DNA from: CAZBBC01 sp964489835
Lineage (GTDB): Bacteria; Calditrichota; Calditrichia; JAJRVZ01
NCBI GenBank assembly: GCA_964489835.1
Contig: CAZBBC010000129.1
Coordinates: 1 to 13,172, forward strand
DNA length: 13,172 nucleotides
Direction: 5' to 3'
The position numbers and the translations under genes are program-made. The notes beneath the pieces are model-generated. The model worked only from the letters and a program-made list of their open reading frames with translations, was not told where the DNA came from and did not search any database. Shown one piece after another: positions 6,556 to 13,172 of this stretch; positions within the stretch are counted from its first letter, which is position 1; every line of letters starts with the position of its first letter.

Positions 6556-8097
6556 ATGAAAAAAATTTATCGCCTTATATGCATATGCGTTTATATCCTG
6601 ACACCGATTGTTTTACTGTTATATACAAACGCACCGGCACAGACGATGCAACAACCACCATCAACTTATAATGTGATCACATTTGGAGCAAAGGCGAATG
6701 AGAAGTTCAAAGACACCCAGGCGATTCAGAAGGCCATCGAGACCTGTCATCGCAATGGTGGCGGAACAGTCTATTTTCCTTCCGGAACCTATGTAAGCGG
6801 AAGTCTGCATTTGAAAAGTAATGTTGCCTTGTTCCTTGATCATGGGGCGATTATAAAAGCCAGCACCAATAATGATGATTTTGATCCATACGAAACACTC
6901 GATTTCCCCAATGATGCCGATCATGAAACCAGTTTCTTTCATTATTCTTTGATCTGGGGTGAGAATGTCGAACGGGTAGCGATTCTCGGGACCGGTATTA
7001 TCGATGGGAATCGCAGCAAACGCGGTGGACCGAAGCCCATTGCTCTCAAACAATGTCAACAGGTAACGATTAAAGATATAACCATTCTGAACGCCCCAAA
7101 TTATGCGATCAGTTTACTGGGTACGGATTATGTAAATATTGACGGGGTAAATATCTTTAATGGTTACTGCGATGGTATAGACCCCGACGGCTGCAAATAT
7201 GTTCGTATCGCAAACTGCCAGATCGAGACATGGGATGATGCGATTGTGCCAAAGGCAAGCTTTTCTTTGGGCGTCCGGCGTGCCGTTGAATATCTGACAG
7301 TAACAAACTGTCTGCTGGCTACCAACTGCAATGCCTTTAAACTGGGGACCGAGTCGGGTGGCGGATTTAAATATATCACCGTCAGTAATTGCGTTTTTTA
7401 TAACAGAGCCAGCGGCAGTCCGCCTACTTCGGGAATTGCCCTTGAGTCCGTGGATGGTGGAGATATCGATGGAGTAACCATTTCTAATATTTCAATGTCA
7501 AATGTCCAGACACCCATTTTTCTGCGCCTCGGCAACCGCGGACGCGATATGGAATCTCCCATACCCGGAACACTTAAGAATGTAGTCATCAGTAATGTCA
7601 TAGCCACCGGAGCAGAATTGCCCTGCCCCATTATAGGTATCCCCGATCACTCCATAGAAAATGTCATATTGGATAATATCCAGATTACATATAAAGGGGG
7701 AGGAACAGCAGATCAGACAGAAATTCAGGTTCCTGAACATGAAAGCAAATATCCCGGCGCGAAAATGCTCGGTACATTGCCCGCCTATGGATTTTTTTGC
7801 CGCCACGTAGAAGGCCTTAAATTACAGGATATTAACCTGAAATTACAATCACCCGATTACCGGCACGCCCTAATCTGCGATGATGTCAGACAACTGACCA
7901 TCGATTCATTTGACGCAAACCAATCCGGCGGCGCCAAACCTCTGATTCGATTTCAAGGAGTTAAGCAGGCGATGATCAGGGGCTGCATGCCCTCTTCTGA
8001 AGTCAATGACTTTATACGCGTGATGGATAAGGAGATGAAAGAAATAAAATTTGTAGGAAATGACTTTCAACGTATAAAACAACAAATTATTAATTGA
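6556..8097 (+). CDS. Secreted glycoside hydrolase family 28-like (polygalacturonase-type) protein
   Basis: This 513-residue protein begins at ATG 6556, with GGAGA at 6546-6550. It has a signal peptide (residues 1-29, ending 'NAPAQ'), then the N-terminal strand pattern of pectin-active beta-helices ('YNVITFGAKANEKFKDTQAI', 'GGGTVYFPSGTYVSGSLHLK'). Landmarks of GH28 are 'CDGIDPDG' (205-212, in place of NTDG), the Asp pair in 'ETWDDAI' (D227, D228), 'NAFKLGTESGGG' (259-270) and 'RLGNRGRD' (324-331, in the position of RIK). The usual Gly-His-Gly motif is not seen. GH28 enzymes hydrolyse galacturonic-acid-containing chains by inversion and use three Asp residues; all three appear present. Rhamnogalacturonan or another uronate glycan is as likely as homogalacturonan. 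It is the first gene of a three-gene operon, 14 bases before the next. Confidence 0.82.
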   Translation: MKKIYRLICICVYILTPIVLLLYTNAPAQTMQQPPSTYNVITFGAKANEKFKDTQAIQKAIETCHRNGGGTVYFPSGTYVSGSLHLKSNVALFLDHGAIIKASTNNDDFDPYETLDFPNDADHETSFFHYSLIWGENVERVAILGTGIIDGNRSKRGGPKPIALKQCQQVTIKDITILNAPNYAISLLGTDYVNIDGVNIFNGYCDGIDPDGCKYVRIANCQIETWDDAIVPKASFSLGVRRAVEYLTVTNCLLATNCNAFKLGTESGGGFKYITVSNCVFYNRASGSPPTSGIALESVDGGDIDGVTISNISMSNVQTPIFLRLGNRGRDMESPIPGTLKNVVISNVIATGAELPCPIIGIPDHSIENVILDNIQITYKGGGTADQTEIQVPEHESKYPGAKMLGTLPAYGFFCRHVEGLKLQDINLKLQSPDYRHALICDDVRQLTIDSFDANQSGGAKPLIRFQGVKQAMIRGCMPSSEVNDFIRVMDKEMKEIKFVGNDFQRIKQQIIN

Positions 8098-8111
8098 TGT
8101 GGAATTAAAAG

Positions 8112-8705
8112 ATGAAAAAAATCGTCACGATATCGGGCACAAACCGTCCGAATAATTACACTTTTCGGGCACTGGACATTGTGAATGAGGAATTGCGAAA
8201 TGCAGGCATTGAACCGGTCGTCTTAGATGCGCGGGAATTATCGTTATCTTTCCCGGGCCATTCGCCAACGGGTGATGAGAAAAAACTGAAAACGGTTGTT
8301 AAGGAAGCCGCCGGTATTATACTTGCAACCCCTGAATATCACGGGACATTTGCAGCGATGACCAAATTGATTATAGAAAATCTTGGCTTTCCTTCTGCCC
8401 TTTCCGGAAAACCGGTTGCCCTGATAGGCGTTGCCGGAGGCAAAATCGGCGCCATCAAATCTCTTGAACACTTAAAGGGGGTATGCTCACATATAGGGGC
8501 CATTGTTATCCCCGGATCCGTATCCATTGCCGGAGTACAACAGGTATTTGATGAGACCGGCCAGTGTACGGATGAGAAAACCAGGAAATCATTGCAAGAT
8601 GTCGCATATTCATTACTCAATTTTTTGGATAATTATATCTGTCCAAAATTCGCACTGGAAGAAATGGTCCGCGATGATATAAAATTCTGGTCAACTAATC
8701 TCTGA
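8112..8705 (+). CDS. NADPH-dependent FMN reductase family flavoprotein
   Basis: This 197-residue cytoplasmic protein has a flavodoxin-like fold. The N-terminus 'KIVTISGTNRPNNYTFRAL' holds the phosphate-binding loop for FMN. 'ATPEYHGTFAAMTKLIIENL' (72-91) is the family signature around the isoalloxazine ring, and 'VALIGVAGGKIGA' follows. Members reduce FMN, quinones, azo compounds or metals with NAD(P)H, and the substrate cannot be told from sequence. GGA at 8101-8103 precedes ATG 8112. There is no signal peptide, unlike both neighbours. It is sandwiched 14 bases after the GH28 gene and 10 bases before the sulfatase gene, so it is almost certainly co-transcribed. Its role in glycan use is unexplained. 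A redox role linked to sulfatase maturation is conceivable but has no direct support here. Confidence 0.88.
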   Translation: MKKIVTISGTNRPNNYTFRALDIVNEELRNAGIEPVVLDARELSLSFPGHSPTGDEKKLKTVVKEAAGIILATPEYHGTFAAMTKLIIENLGFPSALSGKPVALIGVAGGKIGAIKSLEHLKGVCSHIGAIVIPGSVSIAGVQQVFDETGQCTDEKTRKSLQDVAYSLLNFLDNYICPKFALEEMVRDDIKFWSTNL

Positions 8706-8715
8706 TGAGGGAGCA

Positions 8716-10269
8716 ATGAAGAAAAAAACAATGAATCGCCGGGAATTTATTAAAAAATCCTGCCTAACATCGGGTGCAATATTATTATCTTCGTCGTATA
8801 GCTGCACGAAGACAAAAAGGCCCAATATAATCTTTATTTTTAGTGATGATCATGCCTATCAGGCCATCAGTGCTTACGGGGGGCGTCTGGCCGAGGTGGC
8901 ACCGACACCAAATATCGACCGTCTGGCTAAAGAAGGTATGCTATTTACCAGATGCTGTGTCACTAACTCCATCTGTGCCCCTTCCCGGGCAACGATCCTT
9001 ACCGGAAAACACAGCCATTTGAATGGTGTCAGAGACAATCGGGACGTATTCGACGGCAATCAACAAACCTTTCCAAAATTAATGGGGCAAGCCGGTTATC
9101 GGACCGCAATTATCGGGAAATGGCATTTGAAATCGAAACCGGTGGGATTTGACTACTGGGATGTGCTGCGCGGTCAGGGTAATTACTATAATCCTGATTT
9201 TTTATCCATGGAAGGAGAGAAAAAAGAACATGGTTATGTGACTGATATCATCACCGATAAGGCCCTGAATTGGATGAAAGAGGCAACAAATAGCGAACAA
9301 CCTTTTATGCTCATGGTTCAGCATAAAGCACCACACCGGGAATGGGAACCCGGTCCGGAGCAGCTGACATTATACGATGACACTTTTATCCCGGAACCGG
9401 AAAATCTTTTTGATGACTATCAAACCAGGGGAACCGCCGCGAAAAAGCAGGATATGAGCATCGAAAAAACAATGAGATTAGACTCCGATCTTAAGGTAAG
9501 GGAAGCCGGACAAAAAGACCGTGCCTGGGATCGAACCATGGGACGGATGGATGAAAAACAGCGTCAGGCATGGCAGACTGCCTATGGCCCAAAAAATGAA
9601 AAATTTATATCGGAAAAATTAGAAGGCAAAGAACTGGTGCGCTGGAAATATCAACGCTACATGAAGGATTATTTGCGTTGTATTAAATCCGTTGATGACA
9701 ATGTCGGTCGTCTGCTCGATTATCTTGATCACACCGGGTTAAGTGAGAATACGGTGGTTATTTATTCTTCGGATCAGGGATTTTATCTCGGCGAACATGG
9801 CTGGTTCGATAAACGATTTATGTACGAAGAATCATTCCGCACGCCTCTTCTTGTTCGCTGGCCGGCTGCAACTCCACCGGGAAGCGTGAATCAGGAGCTC
9901 GTCTCAAATTTGGATTTTGCCCAAACTTTCCTGGATATAGCCGGTGTTAATCAGCCCCCGGATATGCAGGGAATCAGTTTAAAACCTCTGCTGGAAGGAA
10001 AGACACCGGGTAATTGGCGCAAAAGCCTTTATTATCATTATTATGAATACCCGGCCGTTCACAGTGTCCGCCGGCATGAAGGGGTGGCAACCAAACGGTA
10101 TAAACTGATTCACTTCTACGATCTGGACGAATGGGAATTATATGACTTAGAGAAAGATCCCCATGAAATGCAGAACCGGTATAACCATCCGGACTACGAG
10201 AGCATCATAACCGATCTTAAACAAGAGCTAATAAGATTGCAGAAGGAATATAAAGTGCCTGAAAAGTGA
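8716..10269 (+). CDS. Tat-exported S1 family sulfatase, possibly GlcNAc-6-sulfatase-like
   Basis: This 517-residue arylsulfatase-type enzyme carries the formylglycine motif C87-A-P-S-R91 in 'NSICAPSRATILTGK', so the active-site Cys must be converted by a maturase. Metal and substrate residues are visible: D44-D45 ('FIFSDDH'), K135 and H137 ('GKWHL'), H207 ('HKAPHREW'), and D353-Q354 and K366 ('SSDQGFYLGEHGWFDK'). It hydrolyses sulfate esters on sugars. The 'HKAPHREWEPG' and 'DDYQTRGTAAKKQDMSI' segments recall sulfatases acting on N-acetylglucosamine-6-sulfate (S1_11 type); that subfamily call is tentative. The start 'MNRREFIKKS' and the hydrophobic stretch form a twin-arginine signal ending at C30, so it may be a lipoprotein, although the lipobox is weak. 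GAGG at 8707-8710 supports ATG 8716. It is the last gene of its operon, followed by a hairpin spacer. Confidence 0.93.
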   Translation: MKKKTMNRREFIKKSCLTSGAILLSSSYSCTKTKRPNIIFIFSDDHAYQAISAYGGRLAEVAPTPNIDRLAKEGMLFTRCCVTNSICAPSRATILTGKHSHLNGVRDNRDVFDGNQQTFPKLMGQAGYRTAIIGKWHLKSKPVGFDYWDVLRGQGNYYNPDFLSMEGEKKEHGYVTDIITDKALNWMKEATNSEQPFMLMVQHKAPHREWEPGPEQLTLYDDTFIPEPENLFDDYQTRGTAAKKQDMSIEKTMRLDSDLKVREAGQKDRAWDRTMGRMDEKQRQAWQTAYGPKNEKFISEKLEGKELVRWKYQRYMKDYLRCIKSVDDNVGRLLDYLDHTGLSENTVVIYSSDQGFYLGEHGWFDKRFMYEESFRTPLLVRWPAATPPGSVNQELVSNLDFAQTFLDIAGVNQPPDMQGISLKPLLEGKTPGNWRKSLYYHYYEYPAVHSVRRHEGVATKRYKLIHFYDLDEWELYDLEKDPHEMQNRYNHPDYESIITDLKQELIRLQKEYKVPEK

Positions 10270-10279
10270 TTTAATTTTA

Positions 10280-10416
10280 ACAGGATAACTGGATAAACAA
10301 GATAATAATTGATTTATTTATTGTATTAAAAATGTTTTTTCTGCATATGTAGAGACGTCCCGCCGGGACGTCTCTACGCATAAACCATTACCGCTATTGA
10401 AATCCTGTTATCCTGT
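10280..10416. repeat. 13-bp perfect hairpin within a 10-bp inverted repeat
   Basis: Outer arms acaggataac (10280-10289) and gttatcctgt (10407-10416) are perfect reverse complements. Inside them, gtagagacgtccc (10349-10361) pairs perfectly with gggacgtctctac (10365-10377) around the loop gcc. After the left arm the pattern is loosely repeated (ggataa, gataata). No T-run follows the stem, so it is not a standard intrinsic terminator, although it could still stop or protect the sulfatase transcript. It looks like a dispersed repeat with a nested structure. Confidence 0.8.
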
Positions 10417-10456
10417 CGAAAAAATATGTTTTAAGATCATCTGATACGAAATACAA

Positions 10457-11374
10457 ATGACAGCTGCATTGCTAAATAAACTTAAATTTTATTATAAATC
10501 TTTAAATATGCCTAAAATGAAGATCAGTGCGCAAATTGTAGGTACCAAAAGCAAACCGTACCCATTTCAGGTAAATGACCGGCAAATTTCTAATTATGCC
10601 GCTTCCATTTTAGATGAGAATCAGATATATTACAAAACAGCACAGGGAGAGGAAATGGCAGCCCATCCCCTATTCCCTGTTCGGATTTCCTGGAAAATCA
10701 TTGAAAATATACAACAACAGTGGGAAACTGATCTTCCGGGAAATATTTTGGATAACCTGGTCCATCAATCTGAATATCTGGAAATACACCGTTTACTAAA
10801 ACCCGGTGATGAACTCAGCATTATCGGTGAAATCATTGCTTTGCTTCCCCATAAACAGGGAACCAGGATCACTATTAAATTTGATTACTATGATCAGAAT
10901 AATCAAAAAGTACTATCGGAATTTCTTGGTGCGATTATTTTCGGAAGTAAATGTTCTGATCCCGGCAAAATGACACAGGCCCTGCCGGTCACTGCAAAAA
11001 CAGAACAAGATTCGCCTCTCTGGGAAGAAAAAATGGCTGTTTCCAGAGTGGCTCCCTTTCTCTATGATGGATGTAATGAGATAGTGTATCCCATACATAC
11101 TGATCAGGGATTCGCAAGATCCATGGGCCTGCCTGATATAATATTACAAGGAACAGCAACACTGGCGATGAGTGTAAGTACACTGATCAGAAAGGAACTC
11201 AACAACGATCCCCGGCGGGTCAATGTGGTATCCGGAAAGTTCACGGATATTGTGGTACCTCCCAATCAACTATCTATCCGGCTATTAAAAAAGAACCGGC
11301 AAGATTTATATTTTGATGTTTCAGATAAGCATCACAAATTTGTATTAAAAGGCGGCTATTTAAACTTTACATAG
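10457..11374 (+). CDS. Double-hotdog MaoC-like dehydratase/hydratase family protein
   Basis: This 305-residue cytoplasmic protein has two hotdog domains. The N-terminal one (about 22-165) begins 'AQIVGTKSKPYPFQVNDRQI', as in MaoC_dehydrat_N proteins. The C-terminal one (about 185-305) contains 'YPIHTDQGFARSMGLPDIIL' and 'QGTATLAM', as in MaoC enoyl-CoA hydratases. Such proteins add or remove water on enoyl- or hydroxyacyl-CoA. H214 of the 'IHTD' motif is kept. The Asn usual before Pro in 'NPIH' is Tyr here, and the His usual in 'HGTATLA' is Gln231, so hydratase activity is uncertain. The start is unsure: ATG 10457 lacks a good ribosome binding site, and ATG 10508 or 10520 would still keep the domain. 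A TTGAAA at 10397 with A+T-rich sequence near 10420 could be a weak promoter. Its stop is 9 bases before the acyl-CoA synthetase gene. Confidence 0.78.
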   Translation: MTAALLNKLKFYYKSLNMPKMKISAQIVGTKSKPYPFQVNDRQISNYAASILDENQIYYKTAQGEEMAAHPLFPVRISWKIIENIQQQWETDLPGNILDNLVHQSEYLEIHRLLKPGDELSIIGEIIALLPHKQGTRITIKFDYYDQNNQKVLSEFLGAIIFGSKCSDPGKMTQALPVTAKTEQDSPLWEEKMAVSRVAPFLYDGCNEIVYPIHTDQGFARSMGLPDIILQGTATLAMSVSTLIRKELNNDPRRVNVVSGKFTDIVVPPNQLSIRLLKKNRQDLYFDVSDKHHKFVLKGGYLNFT

Positions 11375-11383
11375 GAGAATCCG

Positions 11384-13108
11384 ATGAGAGATCCTAAAAA
11401 AGATGAAAAATGTCTGGAATTATTTAAAGAGTTAGAAAACTATCCCTGTATGTTTGATTGGGTGGACCGTTGGGCAAAAGAAAAACCGAACGAATTAGCC
11501 CTGATCGAATATAATACGGGTGAGGAGATAACCTGGAAGGATTTTGCCACAAAATCCAAGGCCTTTGCCGCCAAATTATTAGACATGGGTGTCAAAAAGG
11601 GCGATGTGGTGGCCACCATGCTCGTTCTCCTCAAAGAACATGTTTATCTCATGTATGCCTGCTATCGGATCGGAGCGATCTTCGCCCCCTTAGATCCCCG
11701 CTTGAAAACATATGAAGTGGATCAATGTTTCCAGAAAATGAAACCCAAAGCATTTTTCTGTCTCGGTAATACCCCGGTAGTAGATTTTCGCCCAATAATT
11801 ACTGATATGATAAATAAACATGGCTCAGTAAATGGTGGTGCTTGTGAAAATTTTATTCAATTCCAGAAGGAAGAGGATCAAATAGTGGAAGGTGCTGTCG
11901 GTATTACGAAGTTCGCTGCAGACATTAAAAAAATATTTATCAAGGCCCTGATCACCGGAAAGGTGAAACGGGCACAAAAAAAGGTCAGTAAACGTGATCC
12001 TATCTTAATTATCTTTACCACCGGTTCAACCGGATATCCAAAACCGGCTCTCATGTGTTCAGAAAATATATTGATTCAGAATATTGGCTTAGGTGTGGCC
12101 TTTGAGATAGAAACGAATGATTTGATGCTGGTTAATCTGCCACCGAGTCATGTGGGTTGTGTCACCGAACAACTGGCGACTACCATCTTTGGCGGCGGGA
12201 CCAGCGTATTATTACATGTATTTAAACCGGACGAATCCCTCGATGCCATTCAGAAATATAAAGTAACCGTATTTGGTCAGATCCCTGCCCTGTTTGCTAT
12301 GGAATGGCGTTTGCCAAATTATAAGGAATATGATCTGTCTTCGCTCAAATTTGCCTTATATGGCGGACAGGCAGTAACCCGGCAATTTTTGGAACAGTTA
12401 TCCACGATGGCCCCCCAGTTTGGTACCGGATTGGGTCTGACGGAAACCGCCGGATTTGTTACCTACTCACCACTGGACGGCACCGTCGATGATATATTGG
12501 CCAGTATCGGTTTTGATATGCCCCTGTGCCCTCTTTCCATTCGCGGACCGATGAATGAAGACGGTACCGCCGGCGAGGAAAAAGCCAAAGGTGAAACCGG
12601 GGAAATATGTTTTTCAGGCCCACAGATGTTCCTTGGGTATTTGAATGATGAAGAAAATACTAAAAAGACGCTCACGAAAGACGGCGTTGTCTATACCGGT
12701 GATTTAGGTTCGTATGATGAAAAAGGGCTTCACTTTGCCGGCCGGGCCAAACTGCTAATCAAGCCCAAGGGCAATAATGTATTCCCGACCGAGGTTGAGG
12801 AATTTATTTCCGCTAAATTAAAAACAAAAGTGTCTCATGTTGCGGTGGTCGGCGCCCAGCATGATGTGTTCACCGAAGCCATTATCGCCTTCGTTGAGAA
12901 AAAACCTGGGGTTAGCCTCAATGAAGAGGAAATATTCGCTGTATGTGAAGATATGGCATCTTATAAACGACCCTCACATATTGAGATTCTGGAGCCTGAA
13001 AAAATGCCCCTGAACCGGGTGGCAAAAACGGACTATATGGAACTAAAATCCCGGGCCGAGGCCATTGTTGAAGATCTGCGAAGTAAAGGTGGCTGGGATA
13101 AAGACTGA
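11384..13108 (+). CDS. Acyl-CoA synthetase (AMP-forming, class I adenylate-forming enzyme)
   Basis: This 574-residue cytoplasmic enzyme activates a carboxylic acid with ATP to an acyl-adenylate and then a CoA thioester. Core motifs in order are the P-loop 'IFTTGSTGYPKPA' (210-222), 'GTGLGLTETAG' (347-357), 'YTGDLGSYDEKGLHFAGRAK' (437-456) with the Asp and Arg that bind ribose and phosphate, and 'PLNRVAKTDY' (542-551) with catalytic Lys548. AGGAG at 11373-11377 overlaps the stop of the MaoC-like gene and sits 6 bases before ATG 11384, so the two genes are coupled. Residues 140-205 form a longer, Lys-rich segment before the P-loop than in short family members. No signal peptide is present. The substrate cannot be assigned; a medium- or long-chain fatty acid or an aromatic acid are both possible. 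Confidence 0.9.
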   Translation: MRDPKKDEKCLELFKELENYPCMFDWVDRWAKEKPNELALIEYNTGEEITWKDFATKSKAFAAKLLDMGVKKGDVVATMLVLLKEHVYLMYACYRIGAIFAPLDPRLKTYEVDQCFQKMKPKAFFCLGNTPVVDFRPIITDMINKHGSVNGGACENFIQFQKEEDQIVEGAVGITKFAADIKKIFIKALITGKVKRAQKKVSKRDPILIIFTTGSTGYPKPALMCSENILIQNIGLGVAFEIETNDLMLVNLPPSHVGCVTEQLATTIFGGGTSVLLHVFKPDESLDAIQKYKVTVFGQIPALFAMEWRLPNYKEYDLSSLKFALYGGQAVTRQFLEQLSTMAPQFGTGLGLTETAGFVTYSPLDGTVDDILASIGFDMPLCPLSIRGPMNEDGTAGEEKAKGETGEICFSGPQMFLGYLNDEENTKKTLTKDGVVYTGDLGSYDEKGLHFAGRAKLLIKPKGNNVFPTEVEEFISAKLKTKVSHVAVVGAQHDVFTEAIIAFVEKKPGVSLNEEEIFAVCEDMASYKRPSHIEILEPEKMPLNRVAKTDYMELKSRAEAIVEDLRSKGGWDKD

Positions 13109-13122
13109 TTGGGGAGCGTCAG

Positions 13123-13172
13123 ATGAAACGAAGAAAATTCCTGCAACAATCGGTCGGATTGGCCGGTGCGAT
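13123..13172 (+). CDS. Start of a Tat-exported protein, cut by the window end
   Basis: ATG 13123, with GGGGAG at 13111-13116, opens a frame reading MKRRKFLQQSVGLAGA before the window ends. The 'RRKFLQ' followed by a small-residue hydrophobic stretch is a twin-arginine signal like that of the sulfatase. It begins 14 bases after the acyl-CoA synthetase stop, so it may belong to the same operon. The mature protein is not visible. Tat-exported dehydrogenases, sulfatases and other glycan enzymes are common with such signals, and none can be chosen here. Confidence 0.7.
   Translation, partial: MKRRKFLQQSVGLAGA

Noticed and set aside
6661..7059. A minus-strand gene of 132 residues inside the GH28 gene
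   Set aside because: It lies entirely antisense to a gene with clear family motifs and has no recognisable features.
3812..10269. A single combined glycan-and-respiration operon
   Set aside because: The 330-base hairpin-filled gap after cydB and a possible promoter before the GH28 gene separate the two units.
1..13172. tRNA, rRNA, integrase or transposase genes
   Set aside because: None could be seen on either strand, so the repeats are called non-autonomous and no mobile island is claimed.

Overview
The window holds ten protein-coding loci, all on the + strand, and no RNA genes that I can recognise. The first and last genes are cut by the window edges. The content points to a heterotrophic polysaccharide-degrading bacterium: a beta-helix protein, the remains of an FAD-dependent oxidoreductase, a GH84-like hexosaminidase, a GH28 pectinase-type enzyme and an S1 sulfatase. 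Several carry export signals. A member of the FCB group (KSB1, Calditrichota or Bacteroidota-like) would fit the gene content, the A+T-rich spacers and the repeat-laden gaps. Clear Shine-Dalgarno sequences before most genes argue somewhat against a typical Bacteroidota genome. This placement is inference and no marker gene is present.

Layout. Positions 1-1253: 3' end of a beta-helix protein, overlapping by 8 bases a broken gene that keeps only the N-terminal and C-terminal ends of an FAD-dependent oxidoreductase, now in different frames. Positions 1254-1584: repeat-filled spacer. Positions 1585-3414: a secreted GH84-like protein, followed by a strong hairpin. Positions 3812-6225: cydA and cydB, the two main subunits of a bd-type quinol oxidase. 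Positions 6226-6555: spacer with six hairpins in a mirrored, mosaic arrangement, then a possible promoter. Positions 6556-10269: a tight three-gene operon of GH28 enzyme, FMN reductase and Tat-exported sulfatase (gaps of 14 and 10 bases). Positions 10270-10456: spacer with a 13-bp perfect hairpin inside a 10-bp inverted repeat. Positions 10457-13108: a two-gene unit of a double-hotdog MaoC-like protein and an acyl-CoA synthetase. Position 13123 onward: start of another Tat-exported protein.

How the genes fit together. The exported glycoside hydrolases and sulfatase would act outside the cytoplasm on a sulfated and/or uronic-acid or amino-sugar containing glycan. The FMN reductase is cytoplasmic and its link to them is only positional. 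The bd oxidase is a respiratory housekeeping unit for low oxygen, and nothing ties it to glycan breakdown. The MaoC/acyl-CoA synthetase pair suggests activation and processing of an acyl group, with the substrate unknown. No transporter, SusC/SusD pair or regulator is in the window.

The most noteworthy observations are the internally deleted oxidoreductase, the hairpin mosaic after cydB, several distinct hairpin or repeat families occupying every larger gap, and substitutions at usual signature residues of the MaoC-like, GH84-like and GH28 proteins. I see no convincing wholly new multi-gene system.
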